From assembly GCF_016462545.1 (NCBI RefSeq), contig NZ_JAEMTA010000016.1:32422-96421 (forward strand): a stretch of DNA of 64,000 bases. The letters are read 5' to 3'. Position 1 is the first letter of the stretch; the number at the start of each line of letters is the position of its first letter. The position numbers were made by a program, and so were the translations under genes. The notes below the pieces were generated by a model, which was given only the letters and a program-made list of their open reading frames with translations, did not search any database and was not told the DNA's origin. The stretch comes from Mycolicibacterium sp. Lineage in GTDB: Bacteria; Actinomycetota; Actinomycetes; Mycobacteriales; Mycobacteriaceae. Positions 44,386 to 53,466 of this stretch are shown in pieces.

Positions 44386-44940
44386 GTGCGCATCGAGCAG
44401 TCCGGACTGGCAGGTGTCGTTATTATGGTGCCCGAGCCGTTCCGCGACGAGCGTGGCCTGTTCACCCGCACGTTCGACGCCGAGATCTTCGACGGCTGGC
44501 GCGGCGTTGCAGGCGCCGCGGCGACGTTCGGCCAGGATTCCCAGTCCCGTTCCGCCAGAGGCGTGGTCCGCGGCATGCACGGTCGCGGTGGCCGCGGTGA
44601 GGCCAAGTTGGTGCGCTGTGCGCACGGTGCCGTGTACGACGTGCTGGTCGATGCCCGGCCCGACTCGCCGACGTTCGGCAAGCAGCAGGCGTTCACGCTG
44701 GACGACGTCGATTTTCGCCATCTGTACGTCCCTCCGGGTCTGCTGCACGGCTTCCAGGCGCTCACCGAGACCGCCGACGTCTGCTACCGCATCGACCGTC
44801 CGCACGATCCCGCCGAAGACCTTGGCGTCTTCTACGACGATCCCGACCTCGCCATCGACTGGCCCCTGCCGGTCGGCGTCGTGTCCGCCCGTGACGCGGC
44901 TGCGGGAAGCTGGGCTCAGTTGGTCACGCAACTGCGCTGA
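44386..44940 (+). CDS. dTDP-4-dehydrorhamnose 3,5-epimerase-like (RmlC family) protein
   Basis: A 184-residue cupin. Family landmarks are FRDERGLFTRTFD, SARGVVRGMHGRGGRGEAKLVRC (about 56-78, catalytic His in RGMH), VYDVLVDARPDSPTFGKQQAFTLDD, YVPPGLLHGFQAL (about 108-120) and GVFYDDPDLAIDWPLP. The second catalytic region reads VCYRIDRPHDP, with the usual Tyr pair altered, so it may epimerise one carbon only. The GTG at 44386 sits 14 bases from the divergent methyltransferase-like gene. It ends with a 17-base overlap with the converging SDR gene. Confidence 0.88.
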   Translation: MRIEQSGLAGVVIMVPEPFRDERGLFTRTFDAEIFDGWRGVAGAAATFGQDSQSRSARGVVRGMHGRGGRGEAKLVRCAHGAVYDVLVDARPDSPTFGKQQAFTLDDVDFRHLYVPPGLLHGFQALTETADVCYRIDRPHDPAEDLGVFYDDPDLAIDWPLPVGVVSARDAAAGSWAQLVTQLR

Positions 44941-45952
44941 CACGGCGCATGGTCTCGTCGAGGGCGCCCCGGCCGGTCAGCCACTGCAAGCGATTCAGCC
45001 GGGTGAACGACTGGTCGAAGTCGTGCTGCGTCAATCCGTTCGCGACGTAGGCCTCGTAGAGTTCGACGGCGCCGTCGGCCACCGACCACGTCGCCTCGAA
45101 GTCCAACTCGGTTCGCGCGCGGGTGAAGTCGACCCGATACGACCGCGGATCCGACCCGCTCTCACCGGTGATCAGCAGCGTCGACCCGGGCACCGTGTCG
45201 ACGACCGCCTCGGCGATCTCGGCGACGGTCACGTTGTTGGCCTCGGTGCCCACGTTGTATGCCCGACACGTCACCAGCTCCGCGGGCGCCCCGAGGCACG
45301 TCTCGAATGCCCGCGCGATGTCCTGCGCGTGCACCAGCGGCCGCCACGGTGTGCCGTCCGACATCACCCGCACCACGCCGGTGAGCACGGCGTGCCCGAC
45401 GAGGTTGTTCAGCACGATGTCGGCCCGCAGCCGCGGTGAGAATCCGAACGCCGTTGCGTTGCGCAGGAACACCGGCACGAAGTCGCAATCGGCGAGCGCT
45501 GCCACGTCATCCTCGACACGCACCTTGCTGATGGCGTACGGGGTGATCGGATGCAACTCCGCGTCCTCGGTGACCAGATCCGTGCCCGCGGCGCCGTAGA
45601 CCGAACACGTCGACGCATACAGAAATCGCCGGACGCCGGCTTCCTTCGCGAGCCTCGCGAGGCGCACCGACGCGTGATGATTGACGGCGTAGGTGATCTC
45701 GGGTGCGAGGGCGCCCAGTGGATCGTTGGACAGCGCGGCGAGGTGGATCACCGCGTCGAAGCCACGCAACTGGGTGACGGTGACGTCTCGCAGATCGACC
45801 GCCAGGCACGGCGGCGCCATCGGCGCGGCGCCGAGCACGCAGTCGGCGAAGTAGCCGTTGTCGAGGCCGACGACCTCGTGACCGGAGGCGAGCAGCAGCG
45901 GCACCATGACGGTGCCGAGATACCCCTGGTGACCGGTGACCAATACCTTCAC
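44924..45952 (-). CDS. NAD-dependent sugar epimerase/dehydratase (extended SDR)
   Basis: A 342-residue extended SDR acting on a nucleotide sugar. NAD motif GHQGYLG (7-13), LYASTCSVYG with the catalytic Ser (about 111-120), and Tyr139-x3-Lys143 (PYAISK) are all present. It lacks clear marks of a 4,6-dehydratase (no Asp-Glu pair after the Ser/Thr), so an epimerase or reductase is more likely. The GTG at 45952 overlaps the PIG-L stop by four bases. It is the last gene of the minus-strand sugar operon. The exact reaction is not known. Confidence 0.87.
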   Translation of the reverse strand: MKVLVTGHQGYLGTVMVPLLLASGHEVVGLDNGYFADCVLGAAPMAPPCLAVDLRDVTVTQLRGFDAVIHLAALSNDPLGALAPEITYAVNHHASVRLARLAKEAGVRRFLYASTCSVYGAAGTDLVTEDAELHPITPYAISKVRVEDDVAALADCDFVPVFLRNATAFGFSPRLRADIVLNNLVGHAVLTGVVRVMSDGTPWRPLVHAQDIARAFETCLGAPAELVTCRAYNVGTEANNVTVAEIAEAVVDTVPGSTLLITGESGSDPRSYRVDFTRARTELDFEATWSVADGAVELYEAYVANGLTQHDFDQSFTRLNRLQWLTGRGALDETMRRVSAVA

Positions 45953-46608
45953 GACTTCGGGTCCTTTCCGAATTGCACTCGAGCCTTGTCCATCACGAAT
46001 GCCTCGGCGTGCGGGCTGCGACACTGGACTCCGCGCAGGCGGGACAATCCCAGAAACGATGCCGCGTCGAACCAATCGCGGTCGAGTTGCGACGGATAGT
46101 GCTCGTGCAGAAGGCGCACCTTCTCCTCGGCCGTCGCCACATCCAGTGGGTGGAACATGGTGGGGGTCGGGGTGTCGGTCTCCCACTTGAGGATCTCGTA
46201 ACCCAGCGTCAGGTGATCACGGAACTCGGTCGGGACCAGCTCCGCCAGGGTTCGGTGATCCTGGTGCGCGTCGCGCCGCTGGGTGGCGAAGACGACGTCT
46301 GGTTCGCACGTCCGCCGAAAGTCGTTCAGCGCGTCCTTGATCCGATCCCAGTGGGATGGTGCACGGCCATCGGGCACGTCGTGCACGGTGACGTCGAGGT
46401 CGGCGCCGGGGCAGAACGCTGCCAGTGCGGCCCGCTCCTCGGCCTCGCGCGGCGATCCCCCACCGCTGAGCACCATCGCCCGCACGCGCAGACCGGGCAC
46501 CGACCGGGCGAGTACCAACAGGGTTCCACCCATGCCTATTGCGATGTCGTCGCAGTGCGCCCCGATGATCGCGATCTCACCGAGATCGCCTGCCCGCAAG
46601 TCGATCAC
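45949..46608 (-). CDS. PIG-L family deacetylase
   Basis: A 219-residue Zn-dependent LmbE/PIG-L deacetylase. The metal motif AHCDD (17-21, usual AHPDD) and HQDH (about 113-116) are present. Members remove acetyl groups from GlcNAc-type sugars (MshB in mycothiol synthesis belongs here too), but its place between a cytidylyltransferase and an SDR gene suggests a sugar of the polysaccharide. In other species PIG-L genes of this type sit in similar cassettes. The GTG at 46608 overlaps the previous stop. Confidence 0.88.
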   Translation of the reverse strand: MIDLRAGDLGEIAIIGAHCDDIAIGMGGTLLVLARSVPGLRVRAMVLSGGGSPREAEERAALAAFCPGADLDVTVHDVPDGRAPSHWDRIKDALNDFRRTCEPDVVFATQRRDAHQDHRTLAELVPTEFRDHLTLGYEILKWETDTPTPTMFHPLDVATAEEKVRLLHEHYPSQLDRDWFDAASFLGLSRLRGVQCRSPHAEAFVMDKARVQFGKDPKS

Positions 46609-47399
46609 GGCGAGACGGGTTCCTTGGCGTTCTCCCACAGCATCCACGGCCGGTCACCACGGGCGTAGCCGGCGTCGAGGTCCGCCCGCTCCTTGAAGGT
46701 GTCGGCGGGCTTCCAGAAGCCGAGATGCTTGTGGCCGTGCAGCTTGCCCTGCACGGCGAGCTTGCCGCAGACGTCCTCCACCAGATCGCAGTCCTCGGTG
46801 AGCATGTCGAGAACCTCGGACGAGAGCACGAAGAAACCGCCGTTCTCCCAGATCGGGAGTTGCGACACCGGCGTGATCCCGGTGATCTCACCGGAATTCG
46901 CGATGTCGACGCAGTGGAACGACGACTGCGGCGGCACGATCAGCATCGAGGCTGCAGCGCCGGACTCCTTGACCTCGTCGATGATGTCGTTCATCGGGGC
47001 GTCGGTGAGCACATCGGAGTAGTTGGCCAGGAAGTACTCCTCGCCCTCGACGAATTGCTTGACCCGCCGCAGCCTTTCGCCGATCGGCGAAACCGGCCCG
47101 GTGTCGACGAACGTGATCGACCAGTCGCTGATGTCGGACTGGAGCAGTTCGACCTGACCGCCGCGGATCACGAAGTCGTTGGACACCGACTCCTGATAGG
47201 TCAGGAAGTAGTTCTTGATGTGCGCAGCGCCGTAGCCGAGGCAGAGGATGAAGTCCTTGTGGCCGAAGTGGGCGTAGTACCGCATCACGTGCCAGATCAG
47301 CGGCCGCGGCCCGATCATCTGCATCGGCTTCGGGATGGTGTCGTCGTCCCCGTTGCGCATCCGCATGCCGTAACCACCGCAGAACAGAACGACCTTCAC
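46605..47399 (-). CDS. rfbF: Glucose-1-phosphate cytidylyltransferase (RfbF type)
   Basis: A 264-residue nucleotidyltransferase that makes CDP-glucose from CTP and glucose-1-phosphate. It has the RfbF features VVLFCGGYGMRMRNGDDDTIPKPMQMIGPRPLIWHVMRYYAHFG (about 3-46), LGYGAAHIKNYFL, FVDTGPVSPIGERLRRV (about 106-122), ENGGFFVLSSEVLD and GFWKPADTFKERADLD. Normally a CDP-glucose 4,6-dehydratase follows; none is in the window. The GTG at 47399 overlaps the methyltransferase stop by four bases. Confidence 0.93.
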   Translation of the reverse strand: MKVVLFCGGYGMRMRNGDDDTIPKPMQMIGPRPLIWHVMRYYAHFGHKDFILCLGYGAAHIKNYFLTYQESVSNDFVIRGGQVELLQSDISDWSITFVDTGPVSPIGERLRRVKQFVEGEEYFLANYSDVLTDAPMNDIIDEVKESGAAASMLIVPPQSSFHCVDIANSGEITGITPVSQLPIWENGGFFVLSSEVLDMLTEDCDLVEDVCGKLAVQGKLHGHKHLGFWKPADTFKERADLDAGYARGDRPWMLWENAKEPVSP

Positions 47400-48646
47400 T
47401 TCTCCACCTTCGGATTCACGACGTGCAGTTCGGGCAGTGGATAGACCAGCTGGGCGCCCCACTCGGCGGTGTATGCCAGCTGAGCGGTGATCTCGGCCTC
47501 GAGGTTCCAGGGCAGCACCACGATCACGTCGGGGCGATCCTTGTCGAGTCGTTCCACCGGGTACACGGGGATGCGGGCGCCGGGAGTGAACTTGCCGTGC
47601 TTGTAGGGGTTTCGGTCCACCAGGTACTCGATGAGGTCGGAGCGGACCCCGCAGTAGTTCAGCAGCGTGTTGCCCTTGCCCGGCGCGCCGTAGCCGACCA
47701 CGCGCTTGCCCGCGTCGTGACAGTCCAGCAGGAACCGCAGCAGGTCGTGACGTTGGCTCTCCACGCGCTCCCGCAGCCCGACGTAACCGGTCACGTCGTG
47801 CAGACCGGCGTCGGCCTCGAGGGCGAGTACCTCGGCGACGCGCGGATGGGCCTCGACCGCGACGGCGTCTGGACGCGCCCACACGCGGATCGAACCGCCG
47901 TGGGTCCCGATGAGTTCGACGTCGACGACGGTGAGCCCCGCGGTGGCGAGCGCGGTCGCCGCGGACGCGACGGTGTAGTACTGGAAGTGTTCGTGGTAGA
48001 TGGTGTCGAATTGGGCCAGCGCAACGAGATTCAGCGCATGGTGCACCTCGATCGAGAGCCAACCGTCGTCGGCGAGCAACGTTCGGAGCCCCTTCGTGAA
48101 CCCGATGAGGTCCGGGACATGGGCGTAGACGTTGTTGGCGACCACGAGGTCCGCGGGACCGTGTTCCCTCCGCACACCGTCAGCGGTGCCCTCATCGAGA
48201 AAGGCCGTCAGCGTGGGTACTCCCCGTTCGACGGCCGCCGCTCCGACGTTGACCGACGGCTCGATGCCGAGGCAGGGAACTCCGGCGTCGACCACGTGGC
48301 GCAGCAGGTAGCCGTCGTTGCTCGCCACCTCCACGACGAACGAGTCGGCGCCGAGGTCCAGTTTGTCGACGGCGTCGGTGACGAAGGAGCGCGCGTGCTC
48401 CACCCAACTGTCGGAGAACGACGAGAAGTAGGCGTACTCGGTGAACGTGTCCACCGGGGTGATCAACGCGGGGATCTGCAGCAGCAGGCAGTCTTCACAC
48501 AACCGCAGGTGTAGTGGAAAAGTTTGCTCGGGAGAATTCAGCGCATCGGCGTCGAGTAGCAGCTCGCACGGCGGTGTTGCGCCCAGGTCAAGCACGCTGA
48601 GCAGGCGTTCCGAGCCGCATACCCGGCACAGCTGAGTCGAAGACAT
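47396..48646 (-). CDS. NDP-sugar C-methyltransferase (TylC3/TcaB9 type)
   Basis: A 416-residue sugar C-methyltransferase. Zn Cys pairs C7/C10 and C50/C53; SAM site VVEVASNDGYLLRHV (104-118); catalytic YHEHFQYY (217-224); C-terminal domain from GKRVVGYGAPGKGNTLLNYCG. Such enzymes add a branch methyl group at C3 of 4-keto-deoxy sugars, as in mycarose or tetronitrose pathways. It is the first gene of the minus-strand sugar operon. A DtxR/IdeR-like box lies 32-44 bases upstream of the ATG. Compare with the degenerate paralogue at 43.3-44.4 kb. Confidence 0.92.
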   Translation of the reverse strand: MSSTQLCRVCGSERLLSVLDLGATPPCELLLDADALNSPEQTFPLHLRLCEDCLLLQIPALITPVDTFTEYAYFSSFSDSWVEHARSFVTDAVDKLDLGADSFVVEVASNDGYLLRHVVDAGVPCLGIEPSVNVGAAAVERGVPTLTAFLDEGTADGVRREHGPADLVVANNVYAHVPDLIGFTKGLRTLLADDGWLSIEVHHALNLVALAQFDTIYHEHFQYYTVASAATALATAGLTVVDVELIGTHGGSIRVWARPDAVAVEAHPRVAEVLALEADAGLHDVTGYVGLRERVESQRHDLLRFLLDCHDAGKRVVGYGAPGKGNTLLNYCGVRSDLIEYLVDRNPYKHGKFTPGARIPVYPVERLDKDRPDVIVVLPWNLEAEITAQLAYTAEWGAQLVYPLPELHVVNPKVEK

Positions 48647-48677
48647 GTGGGCACCCCATACCGAAAGTACGATTTGA

Positions 48678-48690
48678 AGGTGAGCCTAAC
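48678..48690 (-). promoter_or_regulatory. Possible IdeR/DtxR iron box before the sugar operon
   Basis: AGGTGAGCCTAAC matches the core of the IdeR consensus (TTAGGTTAGGCTAACCTAA): 12 of 19 positions agree across the whole site, with the outer bases poor. It lies upstream of the C-methyltransferase start. By-eye match only. Confidence 0.35.
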
Positions 48691-48755
48691 ACGCTCCGCT
48701 AATCTCGGGGGGATTGCTGGATGTGCATCAGGTGGGCGACTTACGGTCGCGGCGA

Positions 48756-49442
48756 TTAGCCCTCGAGCTTGTATCCGAGGCCGCGCACCGTGACGAGGTG
48801 GACGGGGTTGGCCGGATCCCCCTCGATCTTGCTGCGCAGTCGCTTGACGTGCACGTCCAGCGTCTTCGTGTCGCCGACGTAGTCCGCGCCCCACACCCGG
48901 TCGATCAACTGTCCGCGGGTCAGTACCCGGCCACTGTTGCGCATCAGATACTCGAGCAGGTCGAACTCCTTGAGCGGCAACGTGATCGACTCGCCGTTGA
49001 CGGCCACGATGTGACGCTCGACGTCCATCCGAACCGGGCCGGCCTCCAGCACGCCGTCACCGACGCTCGAGTCGTCGTTGTCGACTCCGCGGCGCAGCAC
49101 GGCCCGGATGCGCGCGATGAGCTCCCGCGCCGAGTACGGCTTGGTGACGTAGTCGTCGGCGCCCAACTCCAGCCCGACGACCTTGTCGATCTCACTGTCG
49201 CGCGCGGTGACCATGATCACCGGCACGCTCGAGCGGGACCGAAGCTGTTTGCAGACGTCGGTACCGCTCATGCCGGGCAACATGAGGTCCAGCAGCACGA
49301 TGTCGGCACCCGAACGCTCGAACTCGGCGAGCGCGGACGGCCCGTCCGTCACGACGGTAGCCTCGAAGCCTTCCTTGCGGAGCAGGAAGGCCAGTGGATC
49401 CGCCAGTGACTCTTCGTCTTCCACGATCAACACACTCGTCAC
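48756..49442 (-). CDS. regX3: Phosphate-responsive response regulator RegX3
   Basis: A 228-residue OmpR-type response regulator, nearly identical to M. tuberculosis RegX3. Receiver: acidic DEE (residues 9-11), phospho-Asp in [10 protein letters not shown] (about 52), Lys in [13 protein letters not shown]-binding winged helix from about 130: [31 protein letters not shown] and [15 protein letters not shown]. It turns on phosphate-starvation genes. The GTG at 49442 overlaps the senX3 stop by four bases. The sugar operon lies downstream in the same direction reversed order, ending upstream of no shared promoter. Confidence 0.97.
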   Translation of the reverse strand: MTSVLIVEDEESLADPLAFLLRKEGFEATVVTDGPSALAEFERSGADIVLLDLMLPGMSGTDVCKQLRSRSSVPVIMVTARDSEIDKVVGLELGADDYVTKPYSARELIARIRAVLRRGVDNDDSSVGDGVLEAGPVRMDVERHIVAVNGESITLPLKEFDLLEYLMRNSGRVLTRGQLIDRVWGADYVGDTKTLDVHVKRLRSKIEGDPANPVHLVTVRGLGYKLEG

Positions 49443-50629
49443 GGGAATGACTGGTCCTCTCGTTGGTCCGACTCGTCGTCGGTTTCGGGATGGGCCGGGA
49501 TCGACAGGGTAAACGTCGAACCGGTACCGGGCTGACTCCACAGCCGGATGGATCCGTTGTGATTGGCCGCCACGTGCTTGACGATGGCCAATCCGAGCCC
49601 GGTGCCGCCGGTGGCCCGGGACCGCGCCGTATCGACGCGGAAGAATCGTTCGAACACTCGCTCCTGATCGTCACGCGCGATGCCGATACCGCGGTCGGTG
49701 ACCGCGATCTCGATGTTGTCACCGCGCCTGCGCCGACTTATCGACACCGGAGAACCCTTGGGCGAGTAGGCGATTGCGTTGGACACCAGGTTGGCGATCG
49801 CCGTGACCAGCAGCGACTGATCGCCCTGCACGCGGAAGCCGGTGGGCGCGTCGGTGGTGATCTCGATGTCGGCGTTGTCGGCGGCCACCTTGTATCGCGA
49901 CAGCGCTTCGGCGACCACGGAGTCGACGTCGACGGCGTCCAGGTCGGGGAGCGGCTCGGCGCCCTGCAGACGGGACAGCTCGATGAGTTCGCCCACCATG
50001 TTGGCCAGCCGGTTCGACTCGGTCACCATCATCTCGGCGAACCTGGCGACGGTCTCGGGGTCGTCGGTCGAGACCTGCAACGCCTCCGCCAGCACGCCCA
50101 TCGCGCCCACCGGCGTCTTGAGCTCGTGGCTGACGTTGGCCACGAAGTCCCTGCGGGTGGCCTCCATCCTGGCGTGCTCGGACTGGTCGTCGACGAAGAC
50201 GACCGCGAAGCGCCGGTCGGCCTCGCTCAACAACCGCACATGGCCACCGACCGAGATTCCCGAGCGCCCGGGATTCTGACGCCTGACGGGCGCGAGGTCG
50301 AAGTCGACGTCCTGACCGGTGGCCAGCGTGCGCTGCGCCGCCGCCCAGGCCCGGTCGTCGAGGAGCCGGCCGTGTACCAGGCCCAGCTCGCGCGCCTGGT
50401 CGTTCATGAAGACGACGTCACGGTAGGTGTCGACGACCACGGTGCCGACCGGTGACAAGGACACGATGTGCTGCAGCATCTGAGACACGGTGATGCCGTC
50501 CTGATCGACGGCCCGCCGCTTCCTGCGGTCGGCGATCCGCGGGGCGAGTGCCAATCCCAGCGCCACGCCCAGCCCCAGTGCGACGAGGAACGCGAGCACC
50601 ACCGACAGCAGCGCCGCTACCACACTCAC
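49439..50629 (-). CDS. senX3: Sensor histidine kinase SenX3
   Basis: A 396-residue membrane sensor kinase partnered with RegX3; with the Pst system it reports low phosphate. Two N-terminal membrane helices (about 1-28), a PAS-like domain (about 50-140), the H-box [16 protein letters not shown] (about 163-178), then N-box [12 protein letters not shown] and G-boxes [21 protein letters not shown] and [13 protein letters not shown]. The GTG at 50629 matches the family start. A PHO-box-like repeat array lies 80-110 bases upstream, consistent with autoregulation. Confidence 0.96.
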   Translation of the reverse strand: MSVVAALLSVVLAFLVALGLGVALGLALAPRIADRRKRRAVDQDGITVSQMLQHIVSLSPVGTVVVDTYRDVVFMNDQARELGLVHGRLLDDRAWAAAQRTLATGQDVDFDLAPVRRQNPGRSGISVGGHVRLLSEADRRFAVVFVDDQSEHARMEATRRDFVANVSHELKTPVGAMGVLAEALQVSTDDPETVARFAEMMVTESNRLANMVGELIELSRLQGAEPLPDLDAVDVDSVVAEALSRYKVAADNADIEITTDAPTGFRVQGDQSLLVTAIANLVSNAIAYSPKGSPVSISRRRRGDNIEIAVTDRGIGIARDDQERVFERFFRVDTARSRATGGTGLGLAIVKHVAANHNGSIRLWSQPGTGSTFTLSIPAHPETDDESDQREDQSFP

Positions 50630-50710
50630 GCGAAAATCGTACGCACACGGTGAACGCCATCCCAGCAGCGTGCGGCCAATTCGGGACACGTCACAGACGC
50701 AAATCCAGGA

Positions 50711-50738
50711 GTTCGGGCCCCGTTCACCCGAGTTCATC
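50711..50738 (-). promoter_or_regulatory. PHO-box-like direct repeats upstream of senX3
   Basis: On the plus strand GTTCGGG (50711-50717), GTTCACC (50722-50728) and GTTCATC (50732-50738) stand 11 and 10 bases apart, the spacing of actinobacterial PHO boxes bound by PhoP/RegX3-type regulators. A further GGTGAAC lies at 50649-50655, close to the senX3 start. Likely RegX3 sites for autoregulation. Confidence 0.55.
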
Positions 50739-50767
50739 CATTGTTTGCCTCGACGGTCCCCCGTCGG

Positions 50768-51508
50768 CTACTTCGCGCCCTGGGCTGCGACGGCCGCCGC
50801 GCCGGCTGCGGCAGCGTCCGGGTCCAGATACCTGCCGCCCGCGACGGTCGGTCTGAGCGCCTCGTCGAGTTCGTACACCAGCGGGATGCCGGTGGGGATG
50901 TTCAGCCCGACGACGTCGGCGTCGGACATCCCGTCCAGGTACTTCACCAGCGCGCGCAGCGAGTTTCCGTGCGCGGCGACCAGCACGGTCTTGCCCGCCT
51001 TCAGGTCGGGCACGATCACGTCGGTGAAGTACGGGACGAAGCGGGCCACCACGTCGGCCAGGCATTCGGTCAGCGGGCCACCACCGATGTCGGCGTACCG
51101 CGGGTCGGCGTCCTGGCTGAACTCGCTACCGGCTTCGATGGGTGGCGGGGGCGTGTCGTAGCTGCGACGCCACGCCATGAACTGGTCCTCGCCGTACTTG
51201 GCCTTGGTTTCGGCCTTGTCGAGGCCCTGCAGCGCTCCGTAGTGCCGCTCGTTCAGCCGCCAGTCCCTGACCACCGGAATCCAGTGCCGGTCGGCGGCGT
51301 CGAGAGCCAGGTTGGCGGTGTTGATGGCCCGCCGCAACAGCGAGGTGTAGAGCACGTCGGGCAACACGCCCTCGGCCTTCATCAGCTCGCCGCCCCTGAC
51401 CGCCTCGGCCCGACCCTTGTCGGTGAGGTTGACGTCCACCCATCCGGTGAACAGGTTCAGCGCGTTCCATTCGCTCTCGCCGTGACGGAGCAGCACCAGA
51501 GTCGCCAT
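50768..51508 (-). CDS. gpm1: 2,3-bisphosphoglycerate-dependent phosphoglycerate mutase
   Basis: Interconverts 3- and 2-phosphoglycerate in glycolysis. The 246-residue protein has the phosphohistidine motif [10 protein letters not shown] (about 6-15), [39 protein letters not shown] (about 79-93) and [14 protein letters not shown] with the second His. The ATG at 51508 gives [11 protein letters not shown]. It precedes senX3 on the same strand with 138 bases between, as in M. tuberculosis. An Ala-rich tail ends the protein. Confidence 0.96.
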   Translation of the reverse strand: MATLVLLRHGESEWNALNLFTGWVDVNLTDKGRAEAVRGGELMKAEGVLPDVLYTSLLRRAINTANLALDAADRHWIPVVRDWRLNERHYGALQGLDKAETKAKYGEDQFMAWRRSYDTPPPPIEAGSEFSQDADPRYADIGGGPLTECLADVVARFVPYFTDVIVPDLKAGKTVLVAAHGNSLRALVKYLDGMSDADVVGLNIPTGIPLVYELDEALRPTVAGGRYLDPDAAAAGAAAVAAQGAK

Positions 51509-51619
51509 GGCGTCGATGCTATCCCGCCGTACCGCGAGTCGCGCCTCCCCGACCGTGGGGGTTACGTACGTCTTCGGTCGATGTTCCGTACGCGAGGCCC
51601 ACACTCGGCGACTGAGCGG

Positions 51620-52132
51620 TCAGTCATCGTCCTGATCGTCGATGAGGTGCTCGAAGGCCTTCAGATTCTTCAACGACTCACCCCGCTTGACCCGCCACTC
51701 CCATTCCTTCTGGATCGACGAGTGGAAGCCCAACTCCAACAGCATGTTGAAGTCGGATTCGACGGCTTGGAGCACCTGGCCGAGGATGCCGTCGATCACC
51801 TGCGGCGAGACCGACTCCAGGGCGATCCGGCCCACCAGGTAGATGTCGCCCAGATTGTCGAGCGTGTACGCGACGCCGAACAGCCTGCGGTTGCGCCGCA
51901 GCAGGTAGCGGTAGACCTTCTCGAAGTCCTCGTCGGGCTTGCGGCAGATGAATGCCTCGACCCGCACCGAGTGGTCCCCGATGGTCAGGATCGTGTTGGT
52001 GATCAGCCGGCGCTCGCCCGGCACCTCCACCACGACGCCCGACGGTGCACCGTCGACTCCCACGTGGAAGGCGTACTCGAGCTGGCTCTCCTTGAGGGTG
52101 TCCTCGATGATCTGCAGCGCGGTGTCGCTCAT
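51620..52132 (-). CDS. YbjN domain protein
   Basis: A 170-residue protein of the YbjN/type III secretion chaperone-like fold found next to mshA in mycobacteria (Rv0487). The core reads [55 protein letters not shown] and [27 protein letters not shown]. Such proteins are thought to be chaperone-like; the partner is unknown. The ATG overlaps the mshA stop by four bases, which suggests a tie to mycothiol synthesis. Confidence 0.9.
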   Translation of the reverse strand: MSDTALQIIEDTLKESQLEYAFHVGVDGAPSGVVVEVPGERRLITNTILTIGDHSVRVEAFICRKPDEDFEKVYRYLLRRNRRLFGVAYTLDNLGDIYLVGRIALESVSPQVIDGILGQVLQAVESDFNMLLELGFHSSIQKEWEWRVKRGESLKNLKAFEHLIDDQDDD

Positions 52133-53415
52133 GCGCGGATGCCCCGTCGGATCGAGAACCGGCGGCCGTTGCGGCGCGACGGCACCTCGGGGCGTTGGTG
52201 TCGGGCCCGATAGTCGGTGATGGCCCGGCCATAGCTGGCCAGAAGCGAGTCGACGGTATGAGCCCAGGAGAACGTCGACGCATGCTCGATGGCGGCCGCG
52301 CGCATGGTGTCGGGTCCGCGGTCGAACAGCCCACCCATGGCGGCGGCCCAGTCGTCGATGTCGTGGCCGTCGACCAGCACACCGCTGACGCCGTCGCGTA
52401 CCGCGACGGGCAGCCCGCCGACGGCGGCCGCAACGACCGGCGTTCCGCACGCCTGGGCCTCGACGGCGACGAGGCCGAACGATTCCGCGTAGCTGGGTAC
52501 GGCCACCATGTCTGCGGCGCGGTAGACGCCGACGAGTTCGTCTCTGGTCTGGGGAGGTAGGAAGGTCACACGGTCGCTGATACCCAGCTCGTCGGCAAGC
52601 CGAACCAATCCGTCCGGATTGGCCAACCCCGAGCCCGACGGTCCACCCGCGATGAGGACCCGCACGCCGGGCAGCTTGGCGGCCGCGCGCAGGAGGACGT
52701 CCGGCGCCTTGAGCGGTTGGATGCGGCCGATGAACGCGATCACCCTGTCATCGGCCGCCAGCCCGAGGGCCCGTCGCGCCTGCCCGCGGTCGCCGGGGGT
52801 GAACGTCGTGAGGTCCACGCCGGGGTGGGCGACGTCGATGCGATCCGGATCTGCGTGATGCAGCGAAACTAGTTGCTGCGCTTCATATTCGGTGTTGACG
52901 ATCAACCGGTCGGCCTCGTCGACGACCTGCTGTTCGCCCACGGCGCGCAGCGGCGGTTCGGGCTGATCGCCGATCGCCAGGGATGCGTTCTTCACGGCCG
53001 CGAGCGTGTGCGCGGTGTGCACCAGCGGCACCGCCCAGCGATCCCGCGCCAGCCAGCCGACCTGGCCCGACAGCCAGTAGTGCGAATGCACGACGTCGTA
53101 GTAGCCGGGCTCGTGGGTGGCCTCGGCGCGCAGGACGCCTGCGGTGAAGGCACACAGTTGGGTGGGCAGGTCGTGTTTGTCGAGGCCTTCGAACGGTCCG
53201 GCCACCACGTTGCGAACCAACACTCCCGGCGCCACCCGCACCACCGGGGCATCCGTCGACGTCGTCGCCCTGGTGAAGATCTCCACCTCGACCCCGCGGC
53301 GGGCCAGTTCCAGAGAGGTTTGCAGAACGTAGACGTTCATGCCGCCCGCATCACCGGTCCCGGGCTGTGCCAAGGGGGAGGTATGGACCGACAAGACGGC
53401 AACGCGCACTACCAA
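52129..53415 (-). CDS. mshA: D-inositol-3-phosphate glycosyltransferase MshA
   Basis: First committed enzyme of mycothiol synthesis: a GT4 transferase that joins GlcNAc from UDP-GlcNAc to 1-L-myo-inositol-1-phosphate. About 428 residues. [23 protein letters not shown] (about 10-32) is the inositol-phosphate/nucleotide loop; [15 protein letters not shown] (about 226-240) and [22 protein letters not shown] (about 308-329) bind UDP-sugar, with Glu in the EX7E pattern. The start is a TTG at 53415 (or the GTG at 53409); a stop lies just upstream in frame, so the longer N-terminus of M. tuberculosis MshA is absent. Confidence 0.94.
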   Translation of the reverse strand: MVVRVAVLSVHTSPLAQPGTGDAGGMNVYVLQTSLELARRGVEVEIFTRATTSTDAPVVRVAPGVLVRNVVAGPFEGLDKHDLPTQLCAFTAGVLRAEATHEPGYYDVVHSHYWLSGQVGWLARDRWAVPLVHTAHTLAAVKNASLAIGDQPEPPLRAVGEQQVVDEADRLIVNTEYEAQQLVSLHHADPDRIDVAHPGVDLTTFTPGDRGQARRALGLAADDRVIAFIGRIQPLKAPDVLLRAAAKLPGVRVLIAGGPSGSGLANPDGLVRLADELGISDRVTFLPPQTRDELVGVYRAADMVAVPSYAESFGLVAVEAQACGTPVVAAAVGGLPVAVRDGVSGVLVDGHDIDDWAAAMGGLFDRGPDTMRAAAIEHASTFSWAHTVDSLLASYGRAITDYRARHQRPEVPSRRNGRRFSIRRGIRA

Positions 53416-53466
53416 TACTTACACCGGCCCCACCGGGCGCTCACCCTTGCCCTGGTCGGACCTCCG

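Noticed and set aside
33360..48646. Integrative element or genomic island with its own mobility genes
   Set aside because: No integrase, transposase, tRNA or direct-repeat borders seen; the block is accessory but its route of arrival is not visible.
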